From positions 1 through 63,542 of the forward strand of contig DCHK01000070.1 in the NCBI GenBank assembly GCA_002315615.1: 63,542 nt of DNA. Direction: 5' to 3'. The notes under the pieces were generated by a model that was not told the origin of the DNA, ran no database searches, and saw only the letters and a list, made by a program, of their open reading frames with translations. Source of the DNA: Bacteroidales bacterium UBA1754. Its GTDB lineage: Bacteria > Bacteroidota > Bacteroidia > Bacteroidales > Paludibacteraceae. The position numbers were made by a program, and so were the translations under genes. Positions 7,318-16,709 of the stretch are shown piece by piece (the first letter of the stretch is position 1; every line of letters begins with the position of its first letter).

Positions 7318-8382
7318 TTGAAATCGACATCGAAAATAAGAATTAACGGAGTAGAGTGGCGTGCAGAGCAGATTCTGCAAGCAGATTTAGCCCAATTTCC
7401 TTCGTATATGAAGACCATTTTTTCATTTTTGAAAGAATGGTTTTCAAGTTCTTGTTATGTGTCTGTAAAAACCTCAGGCTCTACGGGAACGCCAAAAGAA
7501 TTTTTTGTAGAGAAATCAAAAATGGTGAATAGTGCTTTGATGACTTGCCAATTTTTTGGACTTTCTGACCAAACAAACGCATTGCTGTGTATGTCGGCTG
7601 AATATATTGCGGGTAAAATGATGCTTGTGCGTGCCATTGTTTCGGGAATGAATTTGATATGCATTGAACCGAATGGTAATCCATTGAAAAACAACGACGA
7701 GCGAATAGATTTTTTGGCTATCGTACCGATGCAGTTGTACAATATTTTGCAAACAAAAACCGAAACGGAATCGTTAAACAAAATAAAAAATGTAATAGTC
7801 GGTGGTGGCAAAATTCATTCTTCGCTCTTGCCGCAAATAAAATGCCTAAAGTGTAATGTGTGGGCTACATACGGAATGACAGAAACTCTCTCGCACATTG
7901 CGCTACGAAAGATGAATGGCAACGGTGCTTCCGATTATTTTTCGCCGTTAGAGGGTGTGAATTTGTCGCTTTCGGCGGAAGGCACTTTGCGAATTGTTGC
8001 ACCACTCGTATGCGATGAACCTTTGCAGACAAACGATGTGGCGAACATCAATGCCGATGGCACTTTCGAGATATTGGGCAGAATCGATAATGTGGTGTGT
8101 TCTGGTGGCGTAAAAATTCAAATTGAAAAGGTTGAGGATTTGTTGCAATCTGTATTTGATTTTCCTTTTGCTGTAACTTCAGTTGCCGACGAAAAATTTA
8201 GTGAAGCGCTCGTATTGTTGGTGGTTACGGACGACGATAATTTGAAAGAAAAAATGTTGGCAGTTCTACCTAAATATTGGATGCCGAAGCACATTTTTCA
8301 GTGCGAAGAAATACCGCTTACTGCCACAGGAAAACCCGACCGCGTAGCATTGAAAAAAATGGCAAATTTGTATCATATTTGA
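7318..8382 (+). CDS. menE: O-succinylbenzoate-CoA ligase, short form
   Basis: AMP-binding acyl-CoA synthetase that activates o-succinylbenzoate in menaquinone synthesis. The P-loop-like TSGSTGTPKE lies at residues 52-61, the adenylate motif reads TYGMTET, the hinge GRIDNVVCSGGVKI, and the C-terminal catalytic lysine region TATGKPDR. The length of 354 aa is short for the superfamily but matches my recollection of compact Bacteroidota MenE proteins. No ATG exists at the front; a TTG at 7318 is the only start that retains the N-terminus. The next in-frame ATG is at residue 31. The assignment as MenE rather than another acyl-CoA ligase is likely, not certain, since no other men gene is in the window. 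Confidence 0.8.
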   Translation: MKSTSKIRINGVEWRAEQILQADLAQFPSYMKTIFSFLKEWFSSSCYVSVKTSGSTGTPKEFFVEKSKMVNSALMTCQFFGLSDQTNALLCMSAEYIAGKMMLVRAIVSGMNLICIEPNGNPLKNNDERIDFLAIVPMQLYNILQTKTETESLNKIKNVIVGGGKIHSSLLPQIKCLKCNVWATYGMTETLSHIALRKMNGNGASDYFSPLEGVNLSLSAEGTLRIVAPLVCDEPLQTNDVANINADGTFEILGRIDNVVCSGGVKIQIEKVEDLLQSVFDFPFAVTSVADEKFSEALVLLVVTDDDNLKEKMLAVLPKYWMPKHIFQCEEIPLTATGKPDRVALKKMANLYHI

Positions 8383-8393
8383 TGATTTGTTGT

Positions 8394-8401
8394 TACTTTT
8401 G
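8394..8401 (+). promoter_or_regulatory. -7 box before lipoprotein gene
   Basis: TACTTTTG fits TAnnTTTG, 22 bases before the ATG at 8424. A TTTG lies 23 bases further upstream, slightly beyond the usual spacing. Confidence 0.45.
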
Positions 8402-8423
8402 CGAAAACATAAAAACAAAGAAA

Positions 8424-8966
8424 ATGAAAACAAAACTTAAACAATTATTCATTTTGTGTGCATTCGTAGCGCCAATGGTGTTCCAATCTTGCAAAAAAGA
8501 TGATGACGACGCTGCTTCAAAAACTCAAAAATCAGTAGAGTATAAATATGTTTTGGAATTCTCTAAAGATCTTGTTGATGTGGCAAATATTTCGGTGGAT
8601 TACTACGATGAAGGGACTTTGAAAAATGCGGTAATAAACGATACTATTTGGAGTTTTGAGAAAAAATCTTCGTTGACCGAAAAAATGGTGGGTTACCGAT
8701 TGAAGTTATCTATGAAAGAAACTTATCCGATAAAAGAAAAATATGATATGGGAATATCAGCGAGCATTGCTGGAAATGTTATCTATAGCGATGGCTCAAA
8801 AGCGGTACGTTTGGGTGATGCTCAAACTCCTTTCCTTAAAGGATTGAAGAAAGATGGTTTGTCATTAATGATTAATAGTTTTAATGGATTAGTTAGAAGT
8901 AAAGCAAATTTCAAAAAGGCAGATACAGGAGATTGGATTTTTGAAGATGTTTCTTGGAACGAATAG
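8424..8966 (+). CDS. Surface-type lipoprotein of unknown function
   Basis: A 180 aa protein with a lipoprotein signal peptide: Lys-rich start, hydrophobic residues 8-20 and lipobox Cys at residue 23. The residues after the cysteine, KKDDDD, resemble the Bacteroidota lipoprotein export signal (positive then acidic residues), which directs lipoproteins to the outer face of the outer membrane. The mature part has alternating polar and hydrophobic residues suggesting beta strands. I recognise no domain. The frame is open back to 8277, but that part overlaps menE. The ATG at 8424 is followed directly by the signal peptide. A bidirectional terminator follows. Confidence 0.75.
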   Translation: MKTKLKQLFILCAFVAPMVFQSCKKDDDDAASKTQKSVEYKYVLEFSKDLVDVANISVDYYDEGTLKNAVINDTIWSFEKKSSLTEKMVGYRLKLSMKETYPIKEKYDMGISASIAGNVIYSDGSKAVRLGDAQTPFLKGLKKDGLSLMINSFNGLVRSKANFKKADTGDWIFEDVSWNE

Positions 8967-8990
8967 CAAAAAATCGAATCTATATAAAGT

Positions 8991-9026
8991 AAAAGCGGCA
9001 CTCGAAAGAATGTCGCTTTTGTTTTT
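8991..9026. terminator. Bidirectional terminator between convergent genes
   Basis: AAAAGCGGCA (8991-9000) pairs with TGTCGCTTTT (9011-9020) with one G-T pair. The T-run on one side and the A-run on the other serve both the lipoprotein gene and rlmN, which ends at 9042. Confidence 0.75.
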
Positions 9027-9041
9027 CTTCGTACTTACCAA

Positions 9042-10058
9042 TTATTCCTCGTTTTTCTTCTTGGTGGAAAGCATACCACAAGCGGCAAGTATGTCCTCGC
9101 CACGAGATTTGCGTATGGTGCAAATTATGCCGTTGTCGTTGAGGTATTCCTGAAAGTCGAGCATCTCTTTCTCGGTGCATCCTTTCAAGTCGACATTCGG
9201 TATGGCGTGAAAACGTATCAAGTTCACGCGACAAGGAATATCTTTAAGCAGATTTACCAATTCGTGTGCGTGTCGCAAACTGTCGTTCACGCCCGAAAAC
9301 ATAATGTATTCAAACGAAACACGACGTTGATGTGCAAAATCGTATTGCTTAATTTTGTTGAGAACTTCGGTGATGGAATATTTTTTTTGCACTGGCATCA
9401 GTTGTGCGCGTTCTTTCTCGAACGGATTGTGCAGACTGACAGCCAAGTGGCACTGACTTTTTTCAAGGAAAATGGTCATTCCTGGAATAATGCCGACTGT
9501 AGAAACCGTAATGCGTCGTGGACTCATTGCATACCCGTAATCCGAAGTTAGTATTTCCAATGCTTTTAGTACTTCAAGGGTATTATCAAAAGGTTCGCCC
9601 ATTCCCATAAATACAAGGTTTGTGAGTTTTTCGTTGTCGGGCACCATTTGTATTTGGTTCAGAATGTCGGCTGCGCCGAGGTGTCCCGAAAAACCTTGCT
9701 TTCCCGTCATACAGAAAAGGCAGTTCATTTTGCATCCCACTTGCGACGATACGCACAACGTGGCACGGTCGTCATCAGGAATGAATACAGATTCTACGTA
9801 TCCGTCGCCAACTTTAAAAAGGTACTTTTTTGTGCCATCGGAAGAAATTGCTTCATCTACTGGTGCCGAAAGTACGATTTCGTATTTTGACTTTAGTTTT
9901 TCGCGATTCGCAACGGAAATGTTTGTCATTCCGTCTATGTTTGCAACACGTTTTTTATAAAGCCAATCGCATATTTGTGAAACAGCAAATTGTGGAAGAC
10001 CCATATCTTCCACAATTTGCTTTATTTCTGTTTTAGTTTTTCCAAATAAATTTTCCAA
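9042..10058 (-). CDS. rlmN: 23S rRNA (adenine2503-C2)/tRNA (adenine37-C2) methyltransferase
   Basis: Radical-SAM methyltransferase that methylates C2 of A2503 in 23S rRNA and, in some bacteria, A37 of tRNAs. The 4Fe-4S ligands are C109, C113 and C116 in CKMNCLFC, followed by MTGKQGF. The second catalytic cysteine is C327 in LAACGML close to the C-terminus. The GEPFDN and RRITVSTVGI blocks are typical. The length of 338 aa is normal and the start is the ATG at 10058. It lies downstream of the PIN-PhoH gene on the same strand, separated by a 163-base gap filled with dispersed repeat, so co-transcription is uncertain. Confidence 0.96.
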   Translation of the reverse strand: MENLFGKTKTEIKQIVEDMGLPQFAVSQICDWLYKKRVANIDGMTNISVANREKLKSKYEIVLSAPVDEAISSDGTKKYLFKVGDGYVESVFIPDDDRATLCVSSQVGCKMNCLFCMTGKQGFSGHLGAADILNQIQMVPDNEKLTNLVFMGMGEPFDNTLEVLKALEILTSDYGYAMSPRRITVSTVGIIPGMTIFLEKSQCHLAVSLHNPFEKERAQLMPVQKKYSITEVLNKIKQYDFAHQRRVSFEYIMFSGVNDSLRHAHELVNLLKDIPCRVNLIRFHAIPNVDLKGCTEKEMLDFQEYLNDNGIICTIRKSRGEDILAACGMLSTKKKNEE

Positions 10059-10086
10059 AATTTCTTCGTTTGCAAGAATTGTTTAA

Positions 10087-10100
10087 CGTTTAATCGTTCA
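10087..10100 (-). repeat. Repeat module TGAACGATTAAACG
   Basis: Read on the minus strand this is TGAACGATTAAACG. It matches the plus-strand copies at 26316 and, more loosely, 19385. Its orientation agrees with the flanking minus-strand genes. Confidence 0.6.
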
Positions 10101-10102
10101 GT

Positions 10103-10164
10103 GTTTATTTGCTTATTTGATGATTTACCTTGCTTCTCGCATCTCTCATTTCTCAACGATATGC
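10103..10164 (-). repeat. Dispersed intergenic repeat, copy 1 (antisense to copy at 63466)
   Basis: Read on the minus strand it runs from GCATAT, GTTGAGAAA, a GAGAAGCAA segment and GTAAATCATCAAATAA to AAATAAAC. The same words in the same order form 63466-63542 on the plus strand. The rest of the gap (10165-10221) continues with degenerate GAGATTAGA/GAGAAGC words. No gene is seen in it. Confidence 0.75.
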
Positions 10165-10221
10165 TTTATGCTCTTCACTCTTCACTTGTATCTCGCTTCT
10201 TGTTTCTCTAATCTCTAATCT

Positions 10222-11541
10222 CTATAGCAGGTCGCTCGCCAATTCTGCCAATTCGCTTCGTTCGCCTTTAATAAGGTTTGCGTGAGCAAAAATTTTCTGA
10301 CCTTTCATTTTGTCAATCATATATGCCAAACCATTCGATTGCGCATCAAGGTAAGGTGAGTCAATTTGCTGAACGTCGCCCGTGAAAACGATTTTTGTGT
10401 TTTCGCCCGCACGTGTAATAATAGTTTTTATTTCGTGTGGCGTAAGGTTTTGTGCTTCGTCTATAATAAAGAAAGTTTCAGACAAACTGCGTCCACGTAT
10501 ATATGCCAATGCTTCAATAACAAGTTTGCCCGATTTTTGCATATCGTTCAGTTCGGTAATTTCTTTGCTCGACGATGAAAATTGATTTTTTATCACGGTC
10601 AAATTATCGAAAAGTGGTTGCATATAAGGCGCCATTTTTTCTTTTTCGTCGCCTGGCAAAAAACCTAAATCTTTGTTAGAGAGGGCTACAATTGGTCGCG
10701 CCAACAAAATTTGTTGGTATTTCTCGCGTTTTTGCAGTGCAGCAGCAAGTGCCAGAAGTGTTTTTCCCGTTCCTGCTTTTCCTGTCAAACCGATAAGTTT
10801 AATGTTGTCGTCGAGCAAAACATCAAGTGCAAATGCTTGTTCTGCATTGCGTGGCTCGATGCCGAAAGTTCTGCTTTTCCCCACTTTTTGTATGCGGTCG
10901 GTATCTGGGTTGTATCGTGCAAGTACCGAAGCACGGTCGCTTTTCAGTACAAAGCAGTCGTTAGGATTGATATCGTCTTTGAAATAAAAACTTTCTATTG
11001 GCTCGCCTTGTGACGAACCATAAATGCGGTCGATGATGTCGGCATCAATATTGTCGAAAACTGGATTTTCTTTGTTGAAAATATTTATGTCGGTAACTTT
11101 GTCGTTCAAATAGTCTTCAGCCAACACGCCTACGGCTTTTGCCTTCATTCTCAGGTTGATGTCTTTCGATACGAGAATAGTTTTTGTTTTTGGGTCTTGT
11201 TTTCTCAAATTCTCTGTGCAAGAAAGAATGAGGTTGTCATAAATTTTCTCCGAAAATGGGAAATCTTTGCTCATCGTCATTTCTGTGATGATGAACAATT
11301 TTCCAAGTCCACTACCTAAACTTGCGCCTTTTTTGAAAAAATCGTCATCGGTAATTGAGTCAAGTTCACGAATAAATTCGCGTGCATTGAAATTTATTTG
11401 GTCGTTTCCCTTTTTAAACTTATCAACTTCTTCGAGGACAGCAAGAGGAATGTAAATGTCATTTTCCTCGAAATTGTAAATACACTTGTAATCGTGAAGG
11501 ATTACGTTTGTGTCTAAAACAAATCTTTTCTTAGCACTCAT
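10222..11541 (-). CDS. PIN-domain/PhoH-family ATPase (YlaK/PhoH2 type)
   Basis: A 439 aa two-domain protein. Residues 1-150 form a PIN nuclease domain: VLDTNVILHD with D10, EEVDKFKKG with E38 and a DINLR motif. Residues about 225-439 are the PhoH P-loop ATPase: Walker A GKAGTGKT at 254-261, Walker B FFIIDEAQN and the sensor FTGDVQQID. PhoH2 proteins of this layout are known as RNA-unwinding and RNA-cleaving enzymes in mycobacteria. Whether this one acts on RNA is inference. It is transcribed away from folC across an 86-base shared spacer. The start is the ATG at 11541. Confidence 0.88.
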   Translation of the reverse strand: MSAKKRFVLDTNVILHDYKCIYNFEENDIYIPLAVLEEVDKFKKGNDQINFNAREFIRELDSITDDDFFKKGASLGSGLGKLFIITEMTMSKDFPFSEKIYDNLILSCTENLRKQDPKTKTILVSKDINLRMKAKAVGVLAEDYLNDKVTDINIFNKENPVFDNIDADIIDRIYGSSQGEPIESFYFKDDINPNDCFVLKSDRASVLARYNPDTDRIQKVGKSRTFGIEPRNAEQAFALDVLLDDNIKLIGLTGKAGTGKTLLALAAALQKREKYQQILLARPIVALSNKDLGFLPGDEKEKMAPYMQPLFDNLTVIKNQFSSSSKEITELNDMQKSGKLVIEALAYIRGRSLSETFFIIDEAQNLTPHEIKTIITRAGENTKIVFTGDVQQIDSPYLDAQSNGLAYMIDKMKGQKIFAHANLIKGERSELAELASDLL

Positions 11542-11627
11542 AGCACGATAATTTTTAAGGTTAATTTTCTTTTGTAAAAATAATAAATTTTTATCAAAAT
11601 CGCTAAATTCGCAAAAAAATAAAAAAT

Positions 11628-12911
11628 ATGTTTAACTACGCTGAGACCTTAGATTATTTGTATAATAAATTCCCAATGTTTTCGCGCGTTGGGGCGTCGG
11701 CATACAAAGATGGACTGGAGAATACCATTGCTCTCGACGAACATTTTGGTCATCCTCATCGTAAATTTCGTACAATTCACGTGGCTGGCACAAACGGCAA
11801 AGGTTCTGTCTCAAACTTTTTGGCATCGGTATTGCAAACTGCGGGATATAAAGTTGGTCTATATACATCACCTCATTTGGTCGATTTTCGTGAACGTATT
11901 CGCATCGACGGCAAAATGATTTCGCAAGATTTTGTGATAGATTTTGTGGAGAAAAATCAGCAGTTTTTTGAAAAAATAAAACCGTCGTTTTTCGAGATGA
12001 CGGTGCTGATGGCGTTTGATTTTTTTGCAAAAGAAAAAGTCGATGTGGCAGTGATAGAAGTCGGTTTGGGAGGCAGATTAGATAGTACCAATATTATTAC
12101 GCCCGACTTGAGCATAATTACAAATATAAGTTTCGACCATCAAAATTTGCTTGGCAATACGTTGCCCGAAATTGCTACCGAAAAGGCGGGAATCATTAAA
12201 TCGAATGTGCCTGTGGTGATTGGCGAGGCAGAAGGCGAAGTTTTTGACGTTTTTAATAAGAAAGCAAACGAAATGCACGCCGAACTTTATTTTGCACCTG
12301 CAATTCACAAAATTTCAATTAAAGACGAACTCGATTTTATACTTTCTGATGAAAAATTGGGTAATTTTAGGGTTGGACTGAAAGGAATTTATCAACAGAA
12401 AAATGTTGCTACAGTGCTTACTGCCGTTGATGTTTTGCGAAATGTTGGTTATAAAATTACCGATGCTCAATTGCTCGACGGATTGGAAAATGTTTGTCAA
12501 AATACTGGTTTGCAAGGTCGTTGGCAAGTGTTGCGCGCCGAATCGCCAAAAATTGTGTGCGACATTGCTCATAATACAGGTGGAATATCTTACACCGTAA
12601 GGCAAATGCTGAAAGAAAATCGTCCTTTGCGTATTGTGTTTGGCGTTGTGAGCGACAAAGATGTAGATGGAATTTTGTCGCTTTTGCCCGTAAATGCGGT
12701 CTATTATTTCACGCGTGCTTCAATACCACGTGCGTTGAACGAATGTGAGTTGATGTCAAAAGCAGAATCTCACGGTTTACGTGGAAAATGTTTCTCCAAA
12801 GTTTCCGAAGCCGTAAAGAACGCAATTGCCGACTCGCTTCCAAATGATTTTGTCTATATAGGTGGAAGTAATTTTGTGGTGGCTGACGCACTTTCAGAAA
12901 TGAAGTGGTGA
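11628..12911 (+). CDS. folC: Bifunctional folylpolyglutamate/dihydrofolate synthase
   Basis: Mur-ligase-like enzyme that adds glutamate to dihydropteroate and to tetrahydrofolates in the cytoplasm. The P-loop GTNGKGS is at residues 54-60, followed by SPHLVDFRERIRI, EVGLGGRLDSTN and NISFDHQNLLGNT. The C-terminal domain begins around residue 300 with CDIAHN. The length of 427 aa is normal. It is apparently monocistronic: the next gene begins 72 bases later behind its own promoter. The upstream spacer is shared with the divergent PIN-PhoH gene; only a weak TAAATTCG box is visible in it. Confidence 0.94.
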   Translation: MFNYAETLDYLYNKFPMFSRVGASAYKDGLENTIALDEHFGHPHRKFRTIHVAGTNGKGSVSNFLASVLQTAGYKVGLYTSPHLVDFRERIRIDGKMISQDFVIDFVEKNQQFFEKIKPSFFEMTVLMAFDFFAKEKVDVAVIEVGLGGRLDSTNIITPDLSIITNISFDHQNLLGNTLPEIATEKAGIIKSNVPVVIGEAEGEVFDVFNKKANEMHAELYFAPAIHKISIKDELDFILSDEKLGNFRVGLKGIYQQKNVATVLTAVDVLRNVGYKITDAQLLDGLENVCQNTGLQGRWQVLRAESPKIVCDIAHNTGGISYTVRQMLKENRPLRIVFGVVSDKDVDGILSLLPVNAVYYFTRASIPRALNECELMSKAESHGLRGKCFSKVSEAVKNAIADSLPNDFVYIGGSNFVVADALSEMKW

Positions 12912-12937
12912 TAATTGTAGAAAATGATTTTTTATCT

Positions 12938-12969
12938 ATTGCGAAACCGACAAAAAAATTGTAAATTTG
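12938..12969 (+). promoter_or_regulatory. Promoter for the aconitase operon
   Basis: ATTG (12938-12941), 20 bases, then TAAATTTG (12962-12969). The -7 box is an exact TAnnTTTG and the -33 box matches 3 of 4 bases. The aconitase ATG is 14 bases downstream. Confidence 0.65.
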
Positions 12970-12983
12970 CACTTTGAATAAAA

Positions 12984-15248
12984 ATGCAAAAAAATATGGT
13001 GTTCGACATTGAGATGATTAAAAAATTGTATGCCGCTTATCCAAAAGCAATAGAGGGCATACGCGCAGAGTTAAAGCGTCCTTTGACATTGGCAGAAAAA
13101 ATCCTTTATGTGCATTTGGCACAAAACGAAAGCAAACTCCAAAATTACGAGCGTGCTGTCGATTATGTCAATTTTCAGCTAGACCGTGTGGCAATGCAAG
13201 ATGCGACTGCCCAAATGGCTCTGCTTCAACTTATAAACTCGGGTCGCGAACGTGTTGCAGTTCCTTCTACAGTTCATTGCGACCACCTTATTCAAGCATA
13301 TCAATCTGCTTCGGTAGATTTGCCCGTTGCTAAAGAAACTAACAAAGAAGTTTATGGTTTTTTGAGTTCGGTTGCTAATAAATTTGGTATCGGATTTTGG
13401 AAACCAGGCGCTGGTATTATTCACCAAGTCGTACTCGAAAATTATGCGTTTCCTGGCGGAATGATGATTGGAACAGATTCTCACACACCAAATGCTGGTG
13501 GTTTGGGTATGATAGCAATCGGTGTCGGTGGTGCCGATGCTATGGACGTGATGGCAGGTATGTCGTGGGAATTGAAAATGCCTAAAATTATCGGTGTTAA
13601 ACTTACTGGCAAATTGTCTGGTTGGGCTTCGCCTAAAGATGTTATTTTGAAATTGGCAGGAATCCTTACCGTAAAAGGTGGAACAAATGCTATTATTGAA
13701 TATTTTGGCGAAGGCGCTGCTGCACTTTCTGCTACGGGTAAAGCAACTATTTGTAATATGGGAGCCGAAGTGGGTGCTACAACATCTATCTTCCCATTCG
13801 ATGCTAAAACCGAAGCGTATCTTTGTGCTACGGGTCGTGAGGAAGTTGCAAATGCCGCAAAAGCAATTGCCGATTGCTTAAAAGCAGATGACGAGGTAAT
13901 TGCAAATCCTGAAAAATACTACGATAGAATTATAGAAATAAATTTGTCGGAATTAGAACCATACATCAATGGTCCTTTCACTCCAGATGCTGCATATCCT
14001 ATTTCGGAATTTGCAAAAGTGGTAAAAGAGAAGAAATTCCCACAAAAAATGGAAGTCGGTTTGATTGGTTCTTGTACCAATTCGTCTTACGAAGATTTGA
14101 CACGTGCGGCTTCTGTCGTTAAATCAGCAAAAGAACAAGGTTTGTCTGTTAATGCACAGTTCATTATCAATCCAGGTTCCGAACAAGTGTATTGCACTGC
14201 TAAACGCGATGGTTTGATAGAAGAGTTTGAAACTGTAGGTGCAAAGATTATGGCAAATGCTTGTGGTCCTTGTATCGGTCAGTGGAAACGCATTACCGAT
14301 GATAATGAACGACCAAATTCTATTGTAACATCGTTCAACCGCAATTTTGCAAAACGTAACGATGGCAATCCAAATACTCACGCATTTGTTGCGTCACCAG
14401 AATTGGTGGCTGCACTTACCATTGCGGGCGATTTGACGTTCAACCCAATGACCGACAAACTTATCAACGATAAAGGCGAACGTGTGATGTTGGACGAACC
14501 GAAAGGTTTTGAACTACCTGTAAAAGGTTATTGCGTCGATGATGCAGGATATGTTGCACCACAAGTAGGACAAGGTAATATCGAAATTGACCCGAATTCT
14601 AATCGTTTGCAGTTGCTAAAACCTTTTGAAGCGTGGAACGGAGAAGATTACGAAAATTTGCCATTACTCATCAAGGTGAAAGGAAAATGTACAACCGACC
14701 ATATTTCTATGGCAGGTCCTTGGCTTAAATTCCGTGGACATTTGGATAATATTTCGGACAATCTTTTGATGGGTGCTGTAAATGCCTTCAATGACAAAAC
14801 AAACGAAGTGCTTGCCGATACAAAAGAATATCTAAAAGTTTCGGAATTGGCACGAAAATATAAATCTAAAGGTCTTGGTTCTATAGTGATTGCCGAAGAA
14901 AATTATGGCGAAGGTTCGTCTCGCGAACACGCAGCAATGGAACCTCGTTTCTTGAATGTTAAGGCAATTATTGTAAAATCTTTTGCACGTATTCACGAAA
15001 CAAACTTGAAGAAACAAGGTATGTTGGCTTTGACATTCGTCAATAAAGAAGATTATAACAAAGTGCGTGAAGACGACAAATTCTCAATACTTGGTTTGAA
15101 AACATTTGCACCGGGCAAAAATTTGACGTTGAAAATAAATCACGCAGATGGTACAACCGAAACTGTGGAATTGGCTCATACCTACAACCAAACACAAATA
15201 AATTGGTTCAAAGCGGGTAGTGCGCTCAATGCAATGATTAAAAAATAA
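12984..15248 (+). CDS. acnA: Aconitate hydratase (mitochondrial-type)
   Basis: Interconverts citrate and isocitrate using a 4Fe-4S cluster. The cluster ligands are C364 (GSCTNSS), C427 and C430 (NACGPCIG). Other blocks are GTDSHTPNAGG and, in the swivelling C-terminal domain, SSREHAAMEPR. The 754 aa length and sequence style match the mitochondrial-type aconitases found in Bacteroidota rather than the E. coli AcnA or AcnB forms; the symbol is used loosely. It heads the aconitase, citrate synthase and isocitrate dehydrogenase set, with 78 bases to the next gene. This partial cycle supplies 2-oxoglutarate for glutamate synthesis. Confidence 0.95.
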   Translation: MQKNMVFDIEMIKKLYAAYPKAIEGIRAELKRPLTLAEKILYVHLAQNESKLQNYERAVDYVNFQLDRVAMQDATAQMALLQLINSGRERVAVPSTVHCDHLIQAYQSASVDLPVAKETNKEVYGFLSSVANKFGIGFWKPGAGIIHQVVLENYAFPGGMMIGTDSHTPNAGGLGMIAIGVGGADAMDVMAGMSWELKMPKIIGVKLTGKLSGWASPKDVILKLAGILTVKGGTNAIIEYFGEGAAALSATGKATICNMGAEVGATTSIFPFDAKTEAYLCATGREEVANAAKAIADCLKADDEVIANPEKYYDRIIEINLSELEPYINGPFTPDAAYPISEFAKVVKEKKFPQKMEVGLIGSCTNSSYEDLTRAASVVKSAKEQGLSVNAQFIINPGSEQVYCTAKRDGLIEEFETVGAKIMANACGPCIGQWKRITDDNERPNSIVTSFNRNFAKRNDGNPNTHAFVASPELVAALTIAGDLTFNPMTDKLINDKGERVMLDEPKGFELPVKGYCVDDAGYVAPQVGQGNIEIDPNSNRLQLLKPFEAWNGEDYENLPLLIKVKGKCTTDHISMAGPWLKFRGHLDNISDNLLMGAVNAFNDKTNEVLADTKEYLKVSELARKYKSKGLGSIVIAEENYGEGSSREHAAMEPRFLNVKAIIVKSFARIHETNLKKQGMLALTFVNKEDYNKVREDDKFSILGLKTFAPGKNLTLKINHADGTTETVELAHTYNQTQINWFKAGSALNAMIKK

Positions 15249-15299
15249 ATTAATAATGCGTAAATAATTAAAAACGAGTGTTTTAATTGCTAATTATTC

Positions 15300-15316
15300 A
15301 TTGTTAATTGTTAATT
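15300..15316 (+). repeat. Repeat module ATTGTTAATTGTTAATT
   Basis: An exact 17-base match to 3631-3647, again in the gap just upstream of a plus-strand gene and in the same orientation. Confidence 0.7.
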
Positions 15317-15326
15317 AAATAAAAAG

Positions 15327-16685
15327 ATGGACGATAAATATTTGATTTACAAATTGTCGGAAACGATAAAGACAACCAGTCGTATCGACAAAGAATTGTT
15401 CGAAAAGTACAATGTGAAGCGTGGACTTCGTAATGCCGATTTCTCTGGAGTCTTGGTTGGACTTACAAAAATCGCCGATGTGGTAGGTTACGAAAAACAA
15501 GAAAATGGTGAATTGAAAGCCATTCCTGGAAAATTGTATTATCGTGGTATCAATGTCGAAGATTTAGTTCACGGTATGCGTTCCGAAAATCGTTTGGGCT
15601 TTGAAGAAACAGCATTCTTACTCCTCTCTGGTTATCTACCTTCAGAAGAAGAATTGCGTTCGTTCTCTGCGTCGCTTAATCATTCTATGCCACTTACTCA
15701 AAAAGCGAAAATGAACATTCTTGAAATGCAAGGTACCAATATGATGAATGTGTTGGCTCGTACCGTGCTCGAAATGTACAACTACGACGAAGACCCTGAA
15801 AATATTTCTCGCGAAAATCTTATTCGTCAGTCAATAGATTTGATTGCAAAATTTCCAACAATCGTTGCGTATTCGTATCATATTTTCCGTCATAGTAAGT
15901 TGGGTCGCTCGTTGCATATTCGTCACCCAAAAGAAGACGTGTCAATTGCAGAGAATTTCCTTTTTATGATGAAAGGTAAAGACTTATACACCGATTTGGA
16001 AGTGAAAATTCTCGATTTGGCACTTATCCTTCACGCTGACCACGGAGGTGGTAATAACTCTACATTTACGGTGCGTGTAACAAGTTCTGCCGAAACAGAC
16101 ACTTACTCTTCAATCGCTGCTGGTATTGGTTCGCTTAAAGGTCCGTTGCACGGAGGTGCTAATATTCGTGTAGTCGAAATGCTTGAACACCTAAAAGCGA
16201 ACATTTCAAATTGGGAAGACGTGAACGAAATAGATAATTATTTGCGTCGTATGCTTAACAAAGAAGTGTATAACAAGACAGGTCTTATTTATGGTATCGG
16301 TCACGCAGTATATACAATTTCCGACCCACGTGCCGTTTTGTTGAAAGAAATGGCAAGAGAATTGGCAGAAGAAAAAGGTTTACAAAAAGAATTTAAGTTC
16401 TTGGAATTGCTCGAAGAACGTGCTATTCATAATTTTATGCAATACAAAGGAAACAGCATTAACAAACAAGTTTGTGCCAATGTCGATTTCTATTCTGGAT
16501 TTGTATATAACGCTATTGGTTTGCCAAAAGAAGTTTATACACCACTTTTCGCAATGTCGCGTATTGTAGGATGGATGGCTCACCGTATAGAAGAACTCAA
16601 TTTTACAAGCAAACGAATTATTCGTCCTGCTTATAAAAATGTGGAAGAAACAAGAGAATACGTATCGATGAAAGATAGAATTTAG
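15327..16685 (+). CDS. gltA: Citrate synthase
   Basis: Condenses oxaloacetate and acetyl-CoA to citrate. The catalytic blocks are HADHGGGNNSTFTVR, GPLHGGANIRV and GIGHAVYTISDPRA, which contain the substrate-binding and catalytic histidines; the C-terminal part has FYSGFVYNAIG and the RPxY-type ending. The length of 452 aa is slightly longer than E. coli GltA because of an N-terminal extension of about 50 residues before the YRGINVEDLV segment. A 2-methylcitrate synthase activity cannot be excluded from sequence, but the position between aconitase and isocitrate dehydrogenase supports the citrate role. The gap before it carries a dispersed repeat module. Confidence 0.93.
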   Translation: MDDKYLIYKLSETIKTTSRIDKELFEKYNVKRGLRNADFSGVLVGLTKIADVVGYEKQENGELKAIPGKLYYRGINVEDLVHGMRSENRLGFEETAFLLLSGYLPSEEELRSFSASLNHSMPLTQKAKMNILEMQGTNMMNVLARTVLEMYNYDEDPENISRENLIRQSIDLIAKFPTIVAYSYHIFRHSKLGRSLHIRHPKEDVSIAENFLFMMKGKDLYTDLEVKILDLALILHADHGGGNNSTFTVRVTSSAETDTYSSIAAGIGSLKGPLHGGANIRVVEMLEHLKANISNWEDVNEIDNYLRRMLNKEVYNKTGLIYGIGHAVYTISDPRAVLLKEMARELAEEKGLQKEFKFLELLEERAIHNFMQYKGNSINKQVCANVDFYSGFVYNAIGLPKEVYTPLFAMSRIVGWMAHRIEELNFTSKRIIRPAYKNVEETREYVSMKDRI

Positions 16686-16709
16686 AAGTAACTTTATTAT
16701 TGATTTTTT

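Noticed and set aside
8941..9153. 70-codon frame overlapping the end of the lipoprotein gene and rlmN
   Set aside because: It overlaps a real gene at each end and covers the bidirectional terminator.
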